DNA of 64,000 nucleotides, from the NCBI GenBank assembly GCA_964628235.1, contig CAZVLU010000002.1, positions 70,614-134,613 of the forward strand. The letters are read 5' to 3'. Numbering within the stretch: position 1 is the first letter of the stretch; each line of letters starts with the position of its first letter. A model generated the notes under the pieces. It had not been told where the DNA came from. It made no database searches and saw only the letters and a list, made by a program, of their open reading frames with translations. Source of the DNA: CAMAVH01 sp964628235 (GTDB lineage: Bacteria; Pseudomonadota; Alphaproteobacteria; SMXQ01). Below are positions 8,344 to 16,898 of the stretch, piece after piece. The translations under genes and the position numbers were made by a program.

Positions 8344-9324
8344 ATGACCATTCTGCTCACCGGCATGGCCGGCTTCATCGGCTATCACTGCGCCAAGCGC
8401 TTGGGCGAGCGCGGCGAAACGGTGATCGGCGTCGACAATTTGGTCGATTACTACGATGTGAGCCTCAAGCGCGCCCGTCTCGCAGCGCTGGCGCCTTTAA
8501 AAAACGTCACCTTCCGCGAACTGGATATTTCCGACCGTGGCGCCATGGAAGGCTTGGCCCGGGACTTCCCCAAGATCGACCGCGTGCTGCATTTGGCGGC
8601 GCAGCCTGGCGTGCGCTATTCGCTGGAAAATCCTCATGCTTACGTGCAGGCCAATGTCGTCGGCCATCTCAACGTGCTGGAGATGTGCCGGCATTTGAGC
8701 GACTGCAAGCATCTCGTCTATGCCTCGTCCTCGTCGGTCTATGGCGGCAACAGCAAATTGCCCTTCGCCGTCGAGGATCAGGTCGACAATCCGGTGTCGC
8801 TCTATGCCGCGACCAAGAAGGCCGACGAGCTGATGAGCCATTGCTACAGCCATCTTTATAAAATCCCGACGACCGGCCTGCGCTTCTTCACGGTCTACGG
8901 CCCATGGGGCCGGCCCGACATGGCGGCCTGGCTGTTCACCGAGGCGATCCTCAAGGACAAGCCGATCTCGGTGTTCAACCACGGCGACATGAAGCGCGAC
9001 TTCACCTACATCGACGACATCGTGACCGGCGTGGTCGCGGCCCTCGATCACGCGCCGATGATGCCGGAAGGCGAGCCGCCCTATCGCATCTACAACATCG
9101 GCAACCATCGCGCCGAGCCGCTGATGCAGTTCATCAAGGTCATCGAGGACGCGGTCGGCAAGAAGGCGCATCTCGAGCTCAAGCCGATGCAGCCCGGCGA
9201 CGTCAAAGAGACCTACGCCGACGTGACGGCGATCCAGCGCGATCTCGGCTTCGCGCCCGACACGCCGATCGAGACCGGCATCCCGCGTTTCGTGGAGTGG
9301 TACCGCGGCTACCACAAGCTGTAG
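8344..9324 (+). CDS. NAD-dependent nucleotide-sugar epimerase (UDP-glucuronate 4-epimerase-like)
   Basis: 326-residue short-chain dehydrogenase/reductase of the extended type. The NAD-binding Gly motif GMAGFIG is at residues 7-13, the catalytic Ser region ASSSSVYGG at about 127-135 and the YAATKK (Tyr-x3-Lys) pair at about 153. The pattern VDNLVDYYDVSLKRARL and TVYGPWGRPDMA are typical of CapI/GalE-like UDP-glucuronate 4-epimerases, which make UDP-galacturonate for surface polysaccharides. ATG at 8344 is chosen because GGGGA lies five bases upstream; an in-frame ATG at 8332 would add four residues. It stands alone rather than in a polysaccharide cluster. Confidence 0.88.
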   Translation: MTILLTGMAGFIGYHCAKRLGERGETVIGVDNLVDYYDVSLKRARLAALAPLKNVTFRELDISDRGAMEGLARDFPKIDRVLHLAAQPGVRYSLENPHAYVQANVVGHLNVLEMCRHLSDCKHLVYASSSSVYGGNSKLPFAVEDQVDNPVSLYAATKKADELMSHCYSHLYKIPTTGLRFFTVYGPWGRPDMAAWLFTEAILKDKPISVFNHGDMKRDFTYIDDIVTGVVAALDHAPMMPEGEPPYRIYNIGNHRAEPLMQFIKVIEDAVGKKAHLELKPMQPGDVKETYADVTAIQRDLGFAPDTPIETGIPRFVEWYRGYHKL

Positions 9325-9435
9325 TCCGGCGTTTCCTCGGTTGAAATCTCAGGCTTGCGCCGCCGCGCTGAATGGCGACAATGGCGGCCAAGAACAATTG
9401 GCATAGAGCCGCGATCTTCATCCAGGGAGAGACCA

Positions 9436-10734
9436 ATGCGCGCAGCGTTTCTGCGATCCGTGTTCCTATCCGGCGTTTCGCTTTGCCTCGCCGTCACCAC
9501 TGCCTCGGCGCAGCAGGTGACCGAGCGCAAATACGACGCCAAGGCCGTCGAGAGTTTTTATAAAGGCAAGCAGGTCGATTTCTTCATCGGCTCCGAGCCG
9601 TCGGGCGGCTACAACGCCTACGCCCGCATCGTCGGCCAGCATCTCGCCCGCCATGTCCCGGGCAATCCGACCTTCGTCTATCGCAACATGCCGGGCGCCA
9701 GCGGCCTCGTCATGGCCTCGTCGCTCTACAACAAGGCGCCGCGCGACGGCTCGGCGATCGGCATCGTGCACAACACCATCGTCATCGAGCCGCTGATGGG
9801 CCGCAAGGTGACGTACGAAGCCGACAAATTCCAATGGATCGGCAGCGCCAACCAGCTCACCAGCACCTGCGTGGTGTCGGACAAGTCGCCGGTGCAGACG
9901 ATGCAGCAGGCGCGCGAGACGGAAATCCTGATCGGCGGCAGCGGCGCCACCAGTTCTTCGACCTTCATCGTCGGCGCCTTCTTGAACACGCTGGCCGGCA
10001 CCAAGTTCAAGATCATCCGCGGCTATCCTTCGACCATGTCGGTGCAACTCGCCATGGAGCGCGGCGAAGTCCATGGCTTGTGCGGCGTCGGTTGGGACAG
10101 CCTGCTCGCCTCCAGCCAGTCACGCCTCGAAGACAAGTCGCTCAAGGTTTTGGTGCAGGTCAATATCGAGCCGATCGACGATTTGAAGGGCGTCGCCTCG
10201 GCGCTCGATTACGCCGTCTCGCCGGAAGCCAAGGAGACGATGGAATTCCTCATCTCGCGCCAATATATCGGCCGCCCCTTCGTCGCGCCGCCGGAAACGC
10301 CGGCCGACCGCGTCGCAGCGTTGCGCACCGCCTTCGAGCGGACCATGCTCGACCCGGCCTTCATCGCCGACGCCAAGAAGTCGCAGCTCGAAGTGAACTG
10401 GATCTCGGGCGAAAAGGCCCAGGCCCATGTCGCCAAAATGCTGGCGACGCCGCAGAAGGTGCAGGATGCCGCCAACGAGGCGACCCAGCTCAAGGACGGC
10501 GTGCTTCAGGCCAACCTTAAGTGGATCACCGTGAAAGACGTGGCCCTGACTAAGGTCACGCGCGATGCGATCTATTTCCGCGACGGCGGCAAGGAAGTCG
10601 AAGCCACCCTGTCGGGCGCCAAGATGATGGTCGCCGGCGCCGAAGCCAAGGCCGGCGACTTCAAGGCCGGCCAAAAATGCGAAGTGGTCTATCTCGGCGA
10701 CGGCGACGCCGCCCAGTCGGTGATCTGCCCCTGA
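9436..10734 (+). CDS. Periplasmic tripartite-tricarboxylate (Bug-type) binding protein with C-terminal extension
   Basis: 432-residue exported protein: Sec signal peptide ending near TTASAQQ, then a Bug/TctC-type solute-binding fold (IGSEPSGGYNAYARIVGQHLARHVPGNPTFVYRNMPGASG is split here as the family's N-terminal ligand loop). SD AGGGAGA sits six bases before the ATG at 9436. The family usually has about 320-350 residues; this protein has about 80 extra C-terminal residues rich in beta-type sequence (ATLSGAKMMVAGAEAKAG), including a cysteine pair (KCEVVYLG, VICP). No TctA/TctB membrane partners are present, as is common for orphan Bug receptors. It is paralogous to the next gene. The ligand, probably a carboxylate, is unknown. 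Confidence 0.82.
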   Translation: MRAAFLRSVFLSGVSLCLAVTTASAQQVTERKYDAKAVESFYKGKQVDFFIGSEPSGGYNAYARIVGQHLARHVPGNPTFVYRNMPGASGLVMASSLYNKAPRDGSAIGIVHNTIVIEPLMGRKVTYEADKFQWIGSANQLTSTCVVSDKSPVQTMQQARETEILIGGSGATSSSTFIVGAFLNTLAGTKFKIIRGYPSTMSVQLAMERGEVHGLCGVGWDSLLASSQSRLEDKSLKVLVQVNIEPIDDLKGVASALDYAVSPEAKETMEFLISRQYIGRPFVAPPETPADRVAALRTAFERTMLDPAFIADAKKSQLEVNWISGEKAQAHVAKMLATPQKVQDAANEATQLKDGVLQANLKWITVKDVALTKVTRDAIYFRDGGKEVEATLSGAKMMVAGAEAKAGDFKAGQKCEVVYLGDGDAAQSVICP

Positions 10735-10760
10735 TCCTGCCGCTTTCGCAGACATGTCAA

Positions 10761-10789
10761 GAAACGGGCGCCCGGTTGGCGCCCGTTTC
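10761..10789 (+). terminator. Strong hairpin between the two Bug-type genes
   Basis: Perfect 12-bp inverted repeat GAAACGGGCGCC / GGCGCCCGTTTC with a 5-base loop, followed only by a weak GCTTTGGGG. It lies 27 bases past the upstream stop and suggests that the two paralogues are separately transcribed. Confidence 0.65.
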
Positions 10790-10900
10790 GCTTTGGGGAA
10801 AGGCTTGCCATCGGCGCGGCAAGCCGGAAGACTAGGACCATGATCCGGCCATAAGGCCGGGCGAAAAAATGACACCAGGGACTTCATCGGGAGATTCACC

Positions 10901-11935
10901 ATGACGCGACAAAACCTATTCCGCTTGGCCGTTCTCGTTCTGCCGACCTTCGCGCTCGCGGGCGGCGCTGCGGCGCAAGCGCCGGCCGATTTCTTCAAGG
11001 GCAAGACCGTCAATATCGAGATCGGCTTTCCGCCCGGCGGCGGCTACGACACCTATGGCCGCGTGCTGTCGCGCCATATCGGCAAATATATTCCCGGCAA
11101 TCCCAGCGTGGTGGCGAAGAACATGCCGGGCGCCGGCGCGCTCAAGGCGGCGAACTTCATGTATGCCGCGGCGCCCAAGGACGGCACCGAGATCGGCATC
11201 GTCGCCTCGTCGACGCTGATGGAGCCGCTGCTCGGCAACGACCAGGCGCAGTTCGACGCCGCCAAGTTCGGCTGGCTCGGCTCGATGAGCAAGGACATCG
11301 CCTTTTGCGGCATCACCACCGCGTCGGGCGTCGCCGGCTTCGACGATTGGCTCAAGGGCAAGAAGGAACTGATCTTCGGCTCGTCCGGCCCCGCCGCCAT
11401 CACGCATCAGCATCCTCTGGTGATGAAGAACGTGCTCGGCGCCAACGCCAAGATCATCTCGGGCTATCAGGGCACCAAGGACATCAGCCTGGCGATGGAG
11501 CGCAAGGAGGTCGACGGCATCTGCGGCATGTTCATCTCGTCGGTGCAGACCTCCTACAAGCCGATGATCGACGCCGGCGTGATGCGTCTCATCATCCAGA
11601 TGGGCCCGGGGAGGTCTGACATCTTCGGCAAGATCCCGAGCGTTTACGACTACGCCAAGACCGATCTCGACCGCCAGGTGCTCGACATCCATTTCGGCCA
11701 GCTGCTGCTGGCGCGGCCCTTCATGGTGCCGCCCGGCGTGCCGGCGGATCGCCTCGCGGCGTTGCGCAAAGCCTTCGCCGACACGCTGAAGGACAAGGAC
11801 CTGCTGGCCGACGCGCAGAAGGCGCAGATCGAAATCGAGCTGGTCACGCCCGACGAAGTGCAGAACATGCTCGCCAAGTTCGCCGACTATCCGCAGAACG
11901 CGATCAAAGCGGCGCAGAAGGCGATCGATCGGTAG
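10901..11935 (+). CDS. Periplasmic tripartite-tricarboxylate (Bug-type) binding protein
   Basis: 344-residue secreted solute-binding protein. Signal peptide MTRQNLFRLAVLVLPTFALAGGAAAQA, then the Bug-family loop IEIGFPPGGGYDTYGR, the PGNPSVVAKNMPGAGAL segment and ARPFMVPPGVPADRL near the C-terminus, all shared with the preceding paralogue. This one has the standard family length and ends where the sister protein begins its extra domain. No permease gene is adjacent. It is followed by a large palindromic repeat separating it from the convergent acyl-CoA synthetase. Confidence 0.85.
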   Translation: MTRQNLFRLAVLVLPTFALAGGAAAQAPADFFKGKTVNIEIGFPPGGGYDTYGRVLSRHIGKYIPGNPSVVAKNMPGAGALKAANFMYAAAPKDGTEIGIVASSTLMEPLLGNDQAQFDAAKFGWLGSMSKDIAFCGITTASGVAGFDDWLKGKKELIFGSSGPAAITHQHPLVMKNVLGANAKIISGYQGTKDISLAMERKEVDGICGMFISSVQTSYKPMIDAGVMRLIIQMGPGRSDIFGKIPSVYDYAKTDLDRQVLDIHFGQLLLARPFMVPPGVPADRLAALRKAFADTLKDKDLLADAQKAQIEIELVTPDEVQNMLAKFADYPQNAIKAAQKAIDR

Positions 11936-11948
11936 GTCACAAAACAGT

Positions 11949-12039
11949 CGTCATGCCCGCACTTGGTGCGGGTATCCACGCCTTGCGATACTGATAAAAA
12001 TAAAGGCGTGGATGCCCGGGCCAAGCCCGGGCATGACTA
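11949..12039. repeat. REP-type palindrome, copy 1
   Basis: Large imperfect dyad: CATGCCCGCAC...GGTATCCACGCCTT facing AAGGCGTGGATGCCCGGG...CCCGGGCATGAC. The same element recurs at 31279-31393. Lying between two convergent stop codons, it can act as a bidirectional terminator. Such GTCATGCCCGGGC palindromes are dispersed in many alphaproteobacterial genomes. Confidence 0.8.
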
Positions 12040-12055
12040 TATTTTTTATTACCTA

Positions 12056-13861
12056 TCAGCCGCCGTACAGCTTCTCCAGCCGCTCGCCGTAGCGCGCCTT
12101 GATGATGTGGCGGCGGATTTTCAGGCTCGGCGTCAGCTCTTCGTTGGCGATGGTGAAGCCCTCGTCGGCGAAGGCGAAGTGGCGCACGCGCTCGATCACC
12201 GAGAGGCCGGCGGTGGCGCGCTTTACCGCCTCGCCGATCTTCGCCTTGAAGGCGGGGTCGGCCATCGCCAGCGCCGGATCGGCGGTCTGCCCGCTGGCTT
12301 TCGCCCAATCGGCGACCGCCGTTTCGTCGGGCACGATCAGCGCCACCAGATAGGGCCGCTTGTCGCCGACCACCATGGCTTGGGCGATCTCCGGCTCGAG
12401 CGTCAGAAAGCCTTCGACGCGCTGCGGCGAGATGTTGTCGCCGCCGGAATTGACGATGATGTCCTTCTTGCGGTCGGTGATCTTGAGCCGGCCGGCTTCG
12501 TCGAACATGCCGATGTCGCCGGTGTGCAGCCAGCCGTCCTTGATCGCGTCGGCGGTGGCTTTCGGCTCGTTCCAATAGCCGAGCATGACCAGTTCGCCGC
12601 GCACCAGAATCTCGCCGTCGTCGGCGATCTTGACCTCGACGCCGGGCAGCGGCGGGCCGACGGTGTCCATCTTCACCTTGCCGGGCAAATTCACGCTGAT
12701 GACCGGCGCGGACTCCGTCTGGCCGTAGCCTTGCAGGATGGTGACGCCGAGCGCGGTGAAGAACAGCCCGACTTCGGGATTGAGCGGCGCGCCGCCCGAC
12801 ACCAACCCCTTGAGGCGGCCGCCGAAGCGGGCGCGCACCTTGCGCCGCACCAAGAGCGTGAGAATCATGTTCTCGAGCTTTTCCAGCAGCGTCATGTCTT
12901 GCGGCGTTTCCAGCGCCTTGCGGCCGAGCGCGACGGTGCGGAAGAACAATTTGCGCTGCAGCGGCTTGGCGCGCTCCAGGCCGCGCAGGATGCGGCCCTG
13001 CATCGTCTCATAGAGCCGCGGCACGGCGGTCATGATCGTCGGCTTGGCCTCGACCATGTTGGCGGCCAGCGTGTCGATGCCTTCGGCGTAATAGACCTGC
13101 GCGCCGATCATGATCGGCACATAGAGCCCGGCGGTATGCTCGTAGGAATGCGACAGCGGCAGGAAGCTGAGGAAGACCTCGTCGGTCAGGCCCCAATCGG
13201 CGAGGGCGATCTTGCCGCCTTCGCAGTTCGACAGGATCGCGCCGTGGCTGAGCATGACGCCCTTGGGCGCGCCGCCGGTGCCCGAAGTGTGGATGATGCA
13301 GGCGAGATCGCCGCGCGCGATCTGGGGCAGCACCGTATCGACGGCGCGGCCCATTTCCAGCACGGCGTCCCAATCGTGCGTCTGGAAGGTCGCGGCCTGG
13401 CCCTGGGCGACCGGCTCGAGGGCGATGACATGGGCGACATCGGCGCGCGCGGCGGCCGGCAGCAGCTTGGCGGCGAGCGCGGCGGTCGAGACGATGGCGA
13501 AGCGCGCCCCGCTGTTGCTCAGGACATGCTGATGCTCGTTGACGCCGTTGGTGATGTAGGCGGGCACGCTGACGCCGCCGGCGGCCATGATGGCGAGATC
13601 GGCGATCAGCCATTCGGGGCGGTTCTCCGCCACCAAACAGACACGGTCGCCGCGCTCCAGGCCGAGCCGGAGCAGGCCGCGCGCCAGCGCGATCACCGTC
13701 TCGGCGCTGTCGCGCCAAGTCACGGCTTGGTAAACGAGCGCGCCGCCAGAACCGCTTGAGGCTGATCCGGGCTTCTTCGCCCATAAAAAGGGCTTATCGC
13801 CAAGCCTGGCCGCTTGATCGAAAAACAAGCTGGTCAAGCTCGCGGCCCGTCGGTCTGTCAT
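12056..13861 (-). CDS. Long-chain fatty-acid--CoA ligase (AMP-forming)
   Basis: 601-residue adenylate-forming enzyme that activates fatty acids to acyl-CoA for beta-oxidation or lipid synthesis. All family cores are visible: the P-loop-like IIHTSGTGGAPKGVMLSHG, GYGQTESAPVISVN (ATP/acyl site), DGWLHTGDIGMFDEAG, and DRKKDIIVNSGGDNISPQRVE, with a late lysine in SLKIRRHIIKARYG. The overall sequence resembles FadD15/long-chain AMP-binding proteins. The ATG at 13861 is chosen because GGGAG is eight bases upstream; in-frame ATGs at 13876 and 13915 lack this. It is divergent from pepF with an 89-bp spacer. Confidence 0.9.
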   Translation of the reverse strand: MTDRRAASLTSLFFDQAARLGDKPFLWAKKPGSASSGSGGALVYQAVTWRDSAETVIALARGLLRLGLERGDRVCLVAENRPEWLIADLAIMAAGGVSVPAYITNGVNEHQHVLSNSGARFAIVSTAALAAKLLPAAARADVAHVIALEPVAQGQAATFQTHDWDAVLEMGRAVDTVLPQIARGDLACIIHTSGTGGAPKGVMLSHGAILSNCEGGKIALADWGLTDEVFLSFLPLSHSYEHTAGLYVPIMIGAQVYYAEGIDTLAANMVEAKPTIMTAVPRLYETMQGRILRGLERAKPLQRKLFFRTVALGRKALETPQDMTLLEKLENMILTLLVRRKVRARFGGRLKGLVSGGAPLNPEVGLFFTALGVTILQGYGQTESAPVISVNLPGKVKMDTVGPPLPGVEVKIADDGEILVRGELVMLGYWNEPKATADAIKDGWLHTGDIGMFDEAGRLKITDRKKDIIVNSGGDNISPQRVEGFLTLEPEIAQAMVVGDKRPYLVALIVPDETAVADWAKASGQTADPALAMADPAFKAKIGEAVKRATAGLSVIERVRHFAFADEGFTIANEELTPSLKIRRHIIKARYGERLEKLYGG

Positions 13862-13950
13862 ACTTGCGTCTCCCATCGGTCTTTTGCGTGACGCTCTTTG
13901 CAAGCGTCCTTTCAAGCCTTATATCGCTTGAAGCAGCCAGGAGTCAGCCC

Positions 13951-15831
13951 ATGCCGAAATCCGTCGCCATTAAAGCCAAACGCCGCCCTGAAGCGAAATC
14001 GCGTCCGGTCAAGAAAACCGCGCCCGCCACGGCCAAGGCGTCCGCGCAGAATAAGGGCAAAAAGCGCGCCAAGCCCGGCGATCTGCCGCTGTGGGATTTG
14101 AGCCATCTCTATCCGGGGCCGGATTCGCCGGCGCTGAAAAGCGACCTGGCGAAAGCCCGCGACGAGGCCAAGGCGTTCGAGACGCGCTTCGCCGGCAAGC
14201 TGGCCGACCTGCCGGGCAAGAATTTCGGCATGGCGATCGGCGCCTACGAGACGATCCAAGAGACGCTCGGCCGCATCATGAGCTACGCGCAACTGCTCTA
14301 TGCCGGCAACGTCTCCGATCCGACGACGGCGCAATTCTTCCAGACCATGCAAGAGCGCGTCACCGACATCTCCAGCCATCTCTTGTTCTTCACATTGGAG
14401 ATCAACAAGCTCGACGAGGCCGTGCTCGAGGCAAAATACAAAGCGCCGGAAGCCAAGCATTACCAGACCTGGCTGCGCGACGTCCGCGCCTTCAAGGAAC
14501 ATCAGCTGTCCGACGAAGTGGAAAAGCTGCTGCATGAGAAGTCGGTCGCCGGCCGCGCCTCGTGGGTGCGCCTGTTCGACGAGACGATGGCGCGGCTGCG
14601 CTTCCCCATCGGCGGCAAGAAGCTGACCAGCGCCGAAGCGCTGCACATGATGTCGGAGCGCTCGCGCGCCACGCGCAAGACGGCTGCCTTGGCGCTCGGC
14701 AAGGTGCTGGGCGAGAACGTCGGCACCTTCTCGCTGGTCACCAACACGCTGGCCAAGGACAAGGAAGTCGAGGACCGCTGGCGCAAATTCCCGCATCCCT
14801 GCTCGGCGCGCAACCTGTCGAACTTCGTCGAGGACGAGGTGGTGGACGCGTTGGCCGGCGCGGTGAAAAAAGCCTACCCGCGCCTGTCGCATCGCTACTA
14901 TCGGCTCAAGGCCAAGTGGTTCAAGACCGACAAGCTGGACTATTGGGACCGCAACGCGCCGCTGCCGAGCACGGATGATCGCTATATCCCGTGGGACGAG
15001 GCGCGCCGCCGCGTGCTGGACTCCTACAAAAGCTTCTCGCCCGAGATGGCGATCATCGCCGAGCGTTTCTTCGAGGAAAATTGGATCGATGCCGGCGTGC
15101 GCGCCGGCAAGGAGCCGGGCGCCTTCTCGCATCCGACCGTGCCGTCGGTGCATCCCTATATCCTGATGAATTATCAGGGCAAGGCGCGCGACGTGATGAC
15201 GCTGGCCCATGAACTGGGCCATGGCGTGCATCAGGTGCTGGCCGGCCCGCGCGGCGCGCTGATGTCGGATACGCCGCTGACGCTGGCCGAGACGGCCTCG
15301 GTGTTCGGCGAGATGCTGACCTTCCAGGGGCTGCTCGCCGCCGAGAAGGATCCGAAGATGCGGCGCACGCTGCTCGCCGGCAAGATCGAGGACATGCTCA
15401 ACACGGTGGTGCGCCAGATCGCCTTCTACGATTTCGAGCTGCGCATTCACACCGAGCGTTGCAAGGGCGAGTTGACGGCCGAGCGCATCAGCGACATCTG
15501 GATGGACGTGCAGCGCGAGAGCCTCGGGCCGTCGATCAAGCTGGGCGGCGATTACCGCTACTTCTGGACCTACATCCCGCACTTCATCCATTCGCCGTTC
15601 TACGTTTACGCATACGCGTTCGGCGATTGCCTGGTGAACTCGCTCTACGGCACCTTCCAGAAGGCGGAGCAGGGCTTCCAGATCAAATATCTCGACATGC
15701 TGCGGGCCGGCGGCACCAAGCGCCACAAGGAGCTGCTGGCGCCCTTCGGCTTGGACGCCAGCGACCCGGCCTTCTGGGACCGCGGCCTGGAAGTCGTCTC
15801 CGGCTTCATCGACGAGCTGGAAAAGCTGTAG
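13951..15831 (+). CDS. pepF: M3-family oligoendopeptidase F
   Basis: 626-residue zinc metallopeptidase of family M3 that degrades oligopeptides in the cytoplasm. The zinc site HELGHGVHQ is at about residues 419-427, followed by the third ligand in TLAETASVFGEM about 27 residues later. The N-terminus carries an unusual Lys/Ala/Pro-rich, strongly basic stretch of about 45 residues before the fold begins at LPLWDLSHLYPG, a common start of M3B enzymes. CAGGAG at 13938-13943 supports the ATG at 13951. It is followed by a dispersed repeat. Confidence 0.9.
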   Translation: MPKSVAIKAKRRPEAKSRPVKKTAPATAKASAQNKGKKRAKPGDLPLWDLSHLYPGPDSPALKSDLAKARDEAKAFETRFAGKLADLPGKNFGMAIGAYETIQETLGRIMSYAQLLYAGNVSDPTTAQFFQTMQERVTDISSHLLFFTLEINKLDEAVLEAKYKAPEAKHYQTWLRDVRAFKEHQLSDEVEKLLHEKSVAGRASWVRLFDETMARLRFPIGGKKLTSAEALHMMSERSRATRKTAALALGKVLGENVGTFSLVTNTLAKDKEVEDRWRKFPHPCSARNLSNFVEDEVVDALAGAVKKAYPRLSHRYYRLKAKWFKTDKLDYWDRNAPLPSTDDRYIPWDEARRRVLDSYKSFSPEMAIIAERFFEENWIDAGVRAGKEPGAFSHPTVPSVHPYILMNYQGKARDVMTLAHELGHGVHQVLAGPRGALMSDTPLTLAETASVFGEMLTFQGLLAAEKDPKMRRTLLAGKIEDMLNTVVRQIAFYDFELRIHTERCKGELTAERISDIWMDVQRESLGPSIKLGGDYRYFWTYIPHFIHSPFYVYAYAFGDCLVNSLYGTFQKAEQGFQIKYLDMLRAGGTKRHKELLAPFGLDASDPAFWDRGLEVVSGFIDELEKL

Positions 15832-15839
15832 CCCTTGCT

Positions 15840-15947
15840 CTCCCTCCCCCCTTGCGGGGGAGGGCCGGGGTGGGGGCGTTTGCGGCGCGTCGAGAGTCAC
15901 CCCCACCCGGCGCTGACGCGCCGACCTCCCCCGTCGAGGGGGAGGTT
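15840..15947. repeat. Dispersed C-rich palindromic repeat, copy A
   Basis: Two G/C hairpins, CCCTCCCCCCTTG-GGGGGAGGG and CCTCCCCC-GTCGA-GGGGGAGG, joined by GGTGGGGG...CACCCCCACCC. Almost the same sequence recurs at 28299-28402, with shorter relatives at 40490-40604 and 47105-47232. It lies between the convergent pepF and hydrolase genes. Confidence 0.85.
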
Positions 15948-15949
15948 GT

Positions 15950-16759
15950 TCATTTTCGTCCCGCGAGAACCTCGTCGATCCAGGCGAGGATGGCGGCGGT
16001 CGCTTGGTCTTCGATGCCGAGAAAGCCGTGCGGCGAGAGCGCGTCGCACGGTCCGCTGCGCGGCGGCGCGCCGCCCGAAAGCGTTTTCACTGTCACCTTC
16101 GATGAAGCCGTGAGCGCCGCCGCCAGCTTGGGCGCGTCGGCCGGCGGCGTCTCGCTGCAGGCGTCGGCCTCGTGCCACATGACGAGCGCCGGCTGTGTGA
16201 TGTCCTTCACCGCCGTCTGATAGATCGAAATCTGGCCGCGCGCGCCTTCATGGGTGACCGAGGCGGTCAGCGCTGCGCCGGCGATGAGATCGGGGCCGAG
16301 ACGCGCCGCCGTGTTGGCCGCCGAGGTCGAGCCGCGGCTGGTGCCGATGGCGAAGACCGCAACATTGGACTGCGCCTTGATGAACTGCACCAGCCCCTGG
16401 GCGTCTTGCGCATGGTCGCGGCTGGCGCGGAAATTCCCCTGCAGGTTGTTCTTGCCGGTGCGGTCGGATGGCGCATCGGGGATCACCAGCAGCAGCCCTG
16501 CATCGGCCAGGCGTTGGCGGATGCGTTGGAGAAAATTGTTCTTCATGGCGGAGAGATCACCGTTGCCGCCGACATAGAGGATGGCGGCGGCGCGTATCGG
16601 GCCCTCTGGCGTCACGACCAGCGCGCGGGTGGTGATGTCGGTCCGGCCCGGAATGGTCGCTTCGCGCTCGGCGGCTGCGAGTGCCGAAAACGGCACGCCG
16701 ATGAGCAGGCCTACGAGCAGAATGGCGCCGATAAGCCGCTGGAAAGTCGGGGATTTCAT
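15950..16759 (-). CDS. Secreted alpha/beta hydrolase
   Basis: 269 residues from the ATG at 16759. A signal peptide (MKSPTFQRLIGAILLVGLLIGVPFSALAAAE broken at the Ala-rich cleavage site) targets it to the periplasm. The fold is alpha/beta hydrolase: ILYVGGNGDLSAM near the oxyanion strand, a nucleophile elbow GTSRGS at about residue 130, LVMWHEADAC in the acid-bearing strand, and SPHGFLGIE with the catalytic His. The function within the superfamily (esterase, dienelactone-like) cannot be resolved. It is divergent from pntAA. In-frame ATGs further upstream would bury the signal peptide and are rejected. Confidence 0.72.
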   Translation of the reverse strand: MKSPTFQRLIGAILLVGLLIGVPFSALAAAEREATIPGRTDITTRALVVTPEGPIRAAAILYVGGNGDLSAMKNNFLQRIRQRLADAGLLLVIPDAPSDRTGKNNLQGNFRASRDHAQDAQGLVQFIKAQSNVAVFAIGTSRGSTSAANTAARLGPDLIAGAALTASVTHEGARGQISIYQTAVKDITQPALVMWHEADACSETPPADAPKLAAALTASSKVTVKTLSGGAPPRSGPCDALSPHGFLGIEDQATAAILAWIDEVLAGRK

Positions 16760-16898
16760 GGGTAAATCTCGCCTTGCAAATCGGCAGGGAATCGCCATTC
16801 TGTGCCGCAAAATCAGGGGCGTTCAGCCTGTATAGTAAGCTCCGCGTCTGGGACGCCGTCAACGGCCCGGCGGGGCCCAGCGCAGAGTCAGGGGATCC

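Noticed and set aside
11963..13759. 598-codon open frame antisense to the acyl-CoA synthetase
   Set aside because: No recognisable domain; the minus-strand enzyme has all adenylate-forming motifs.
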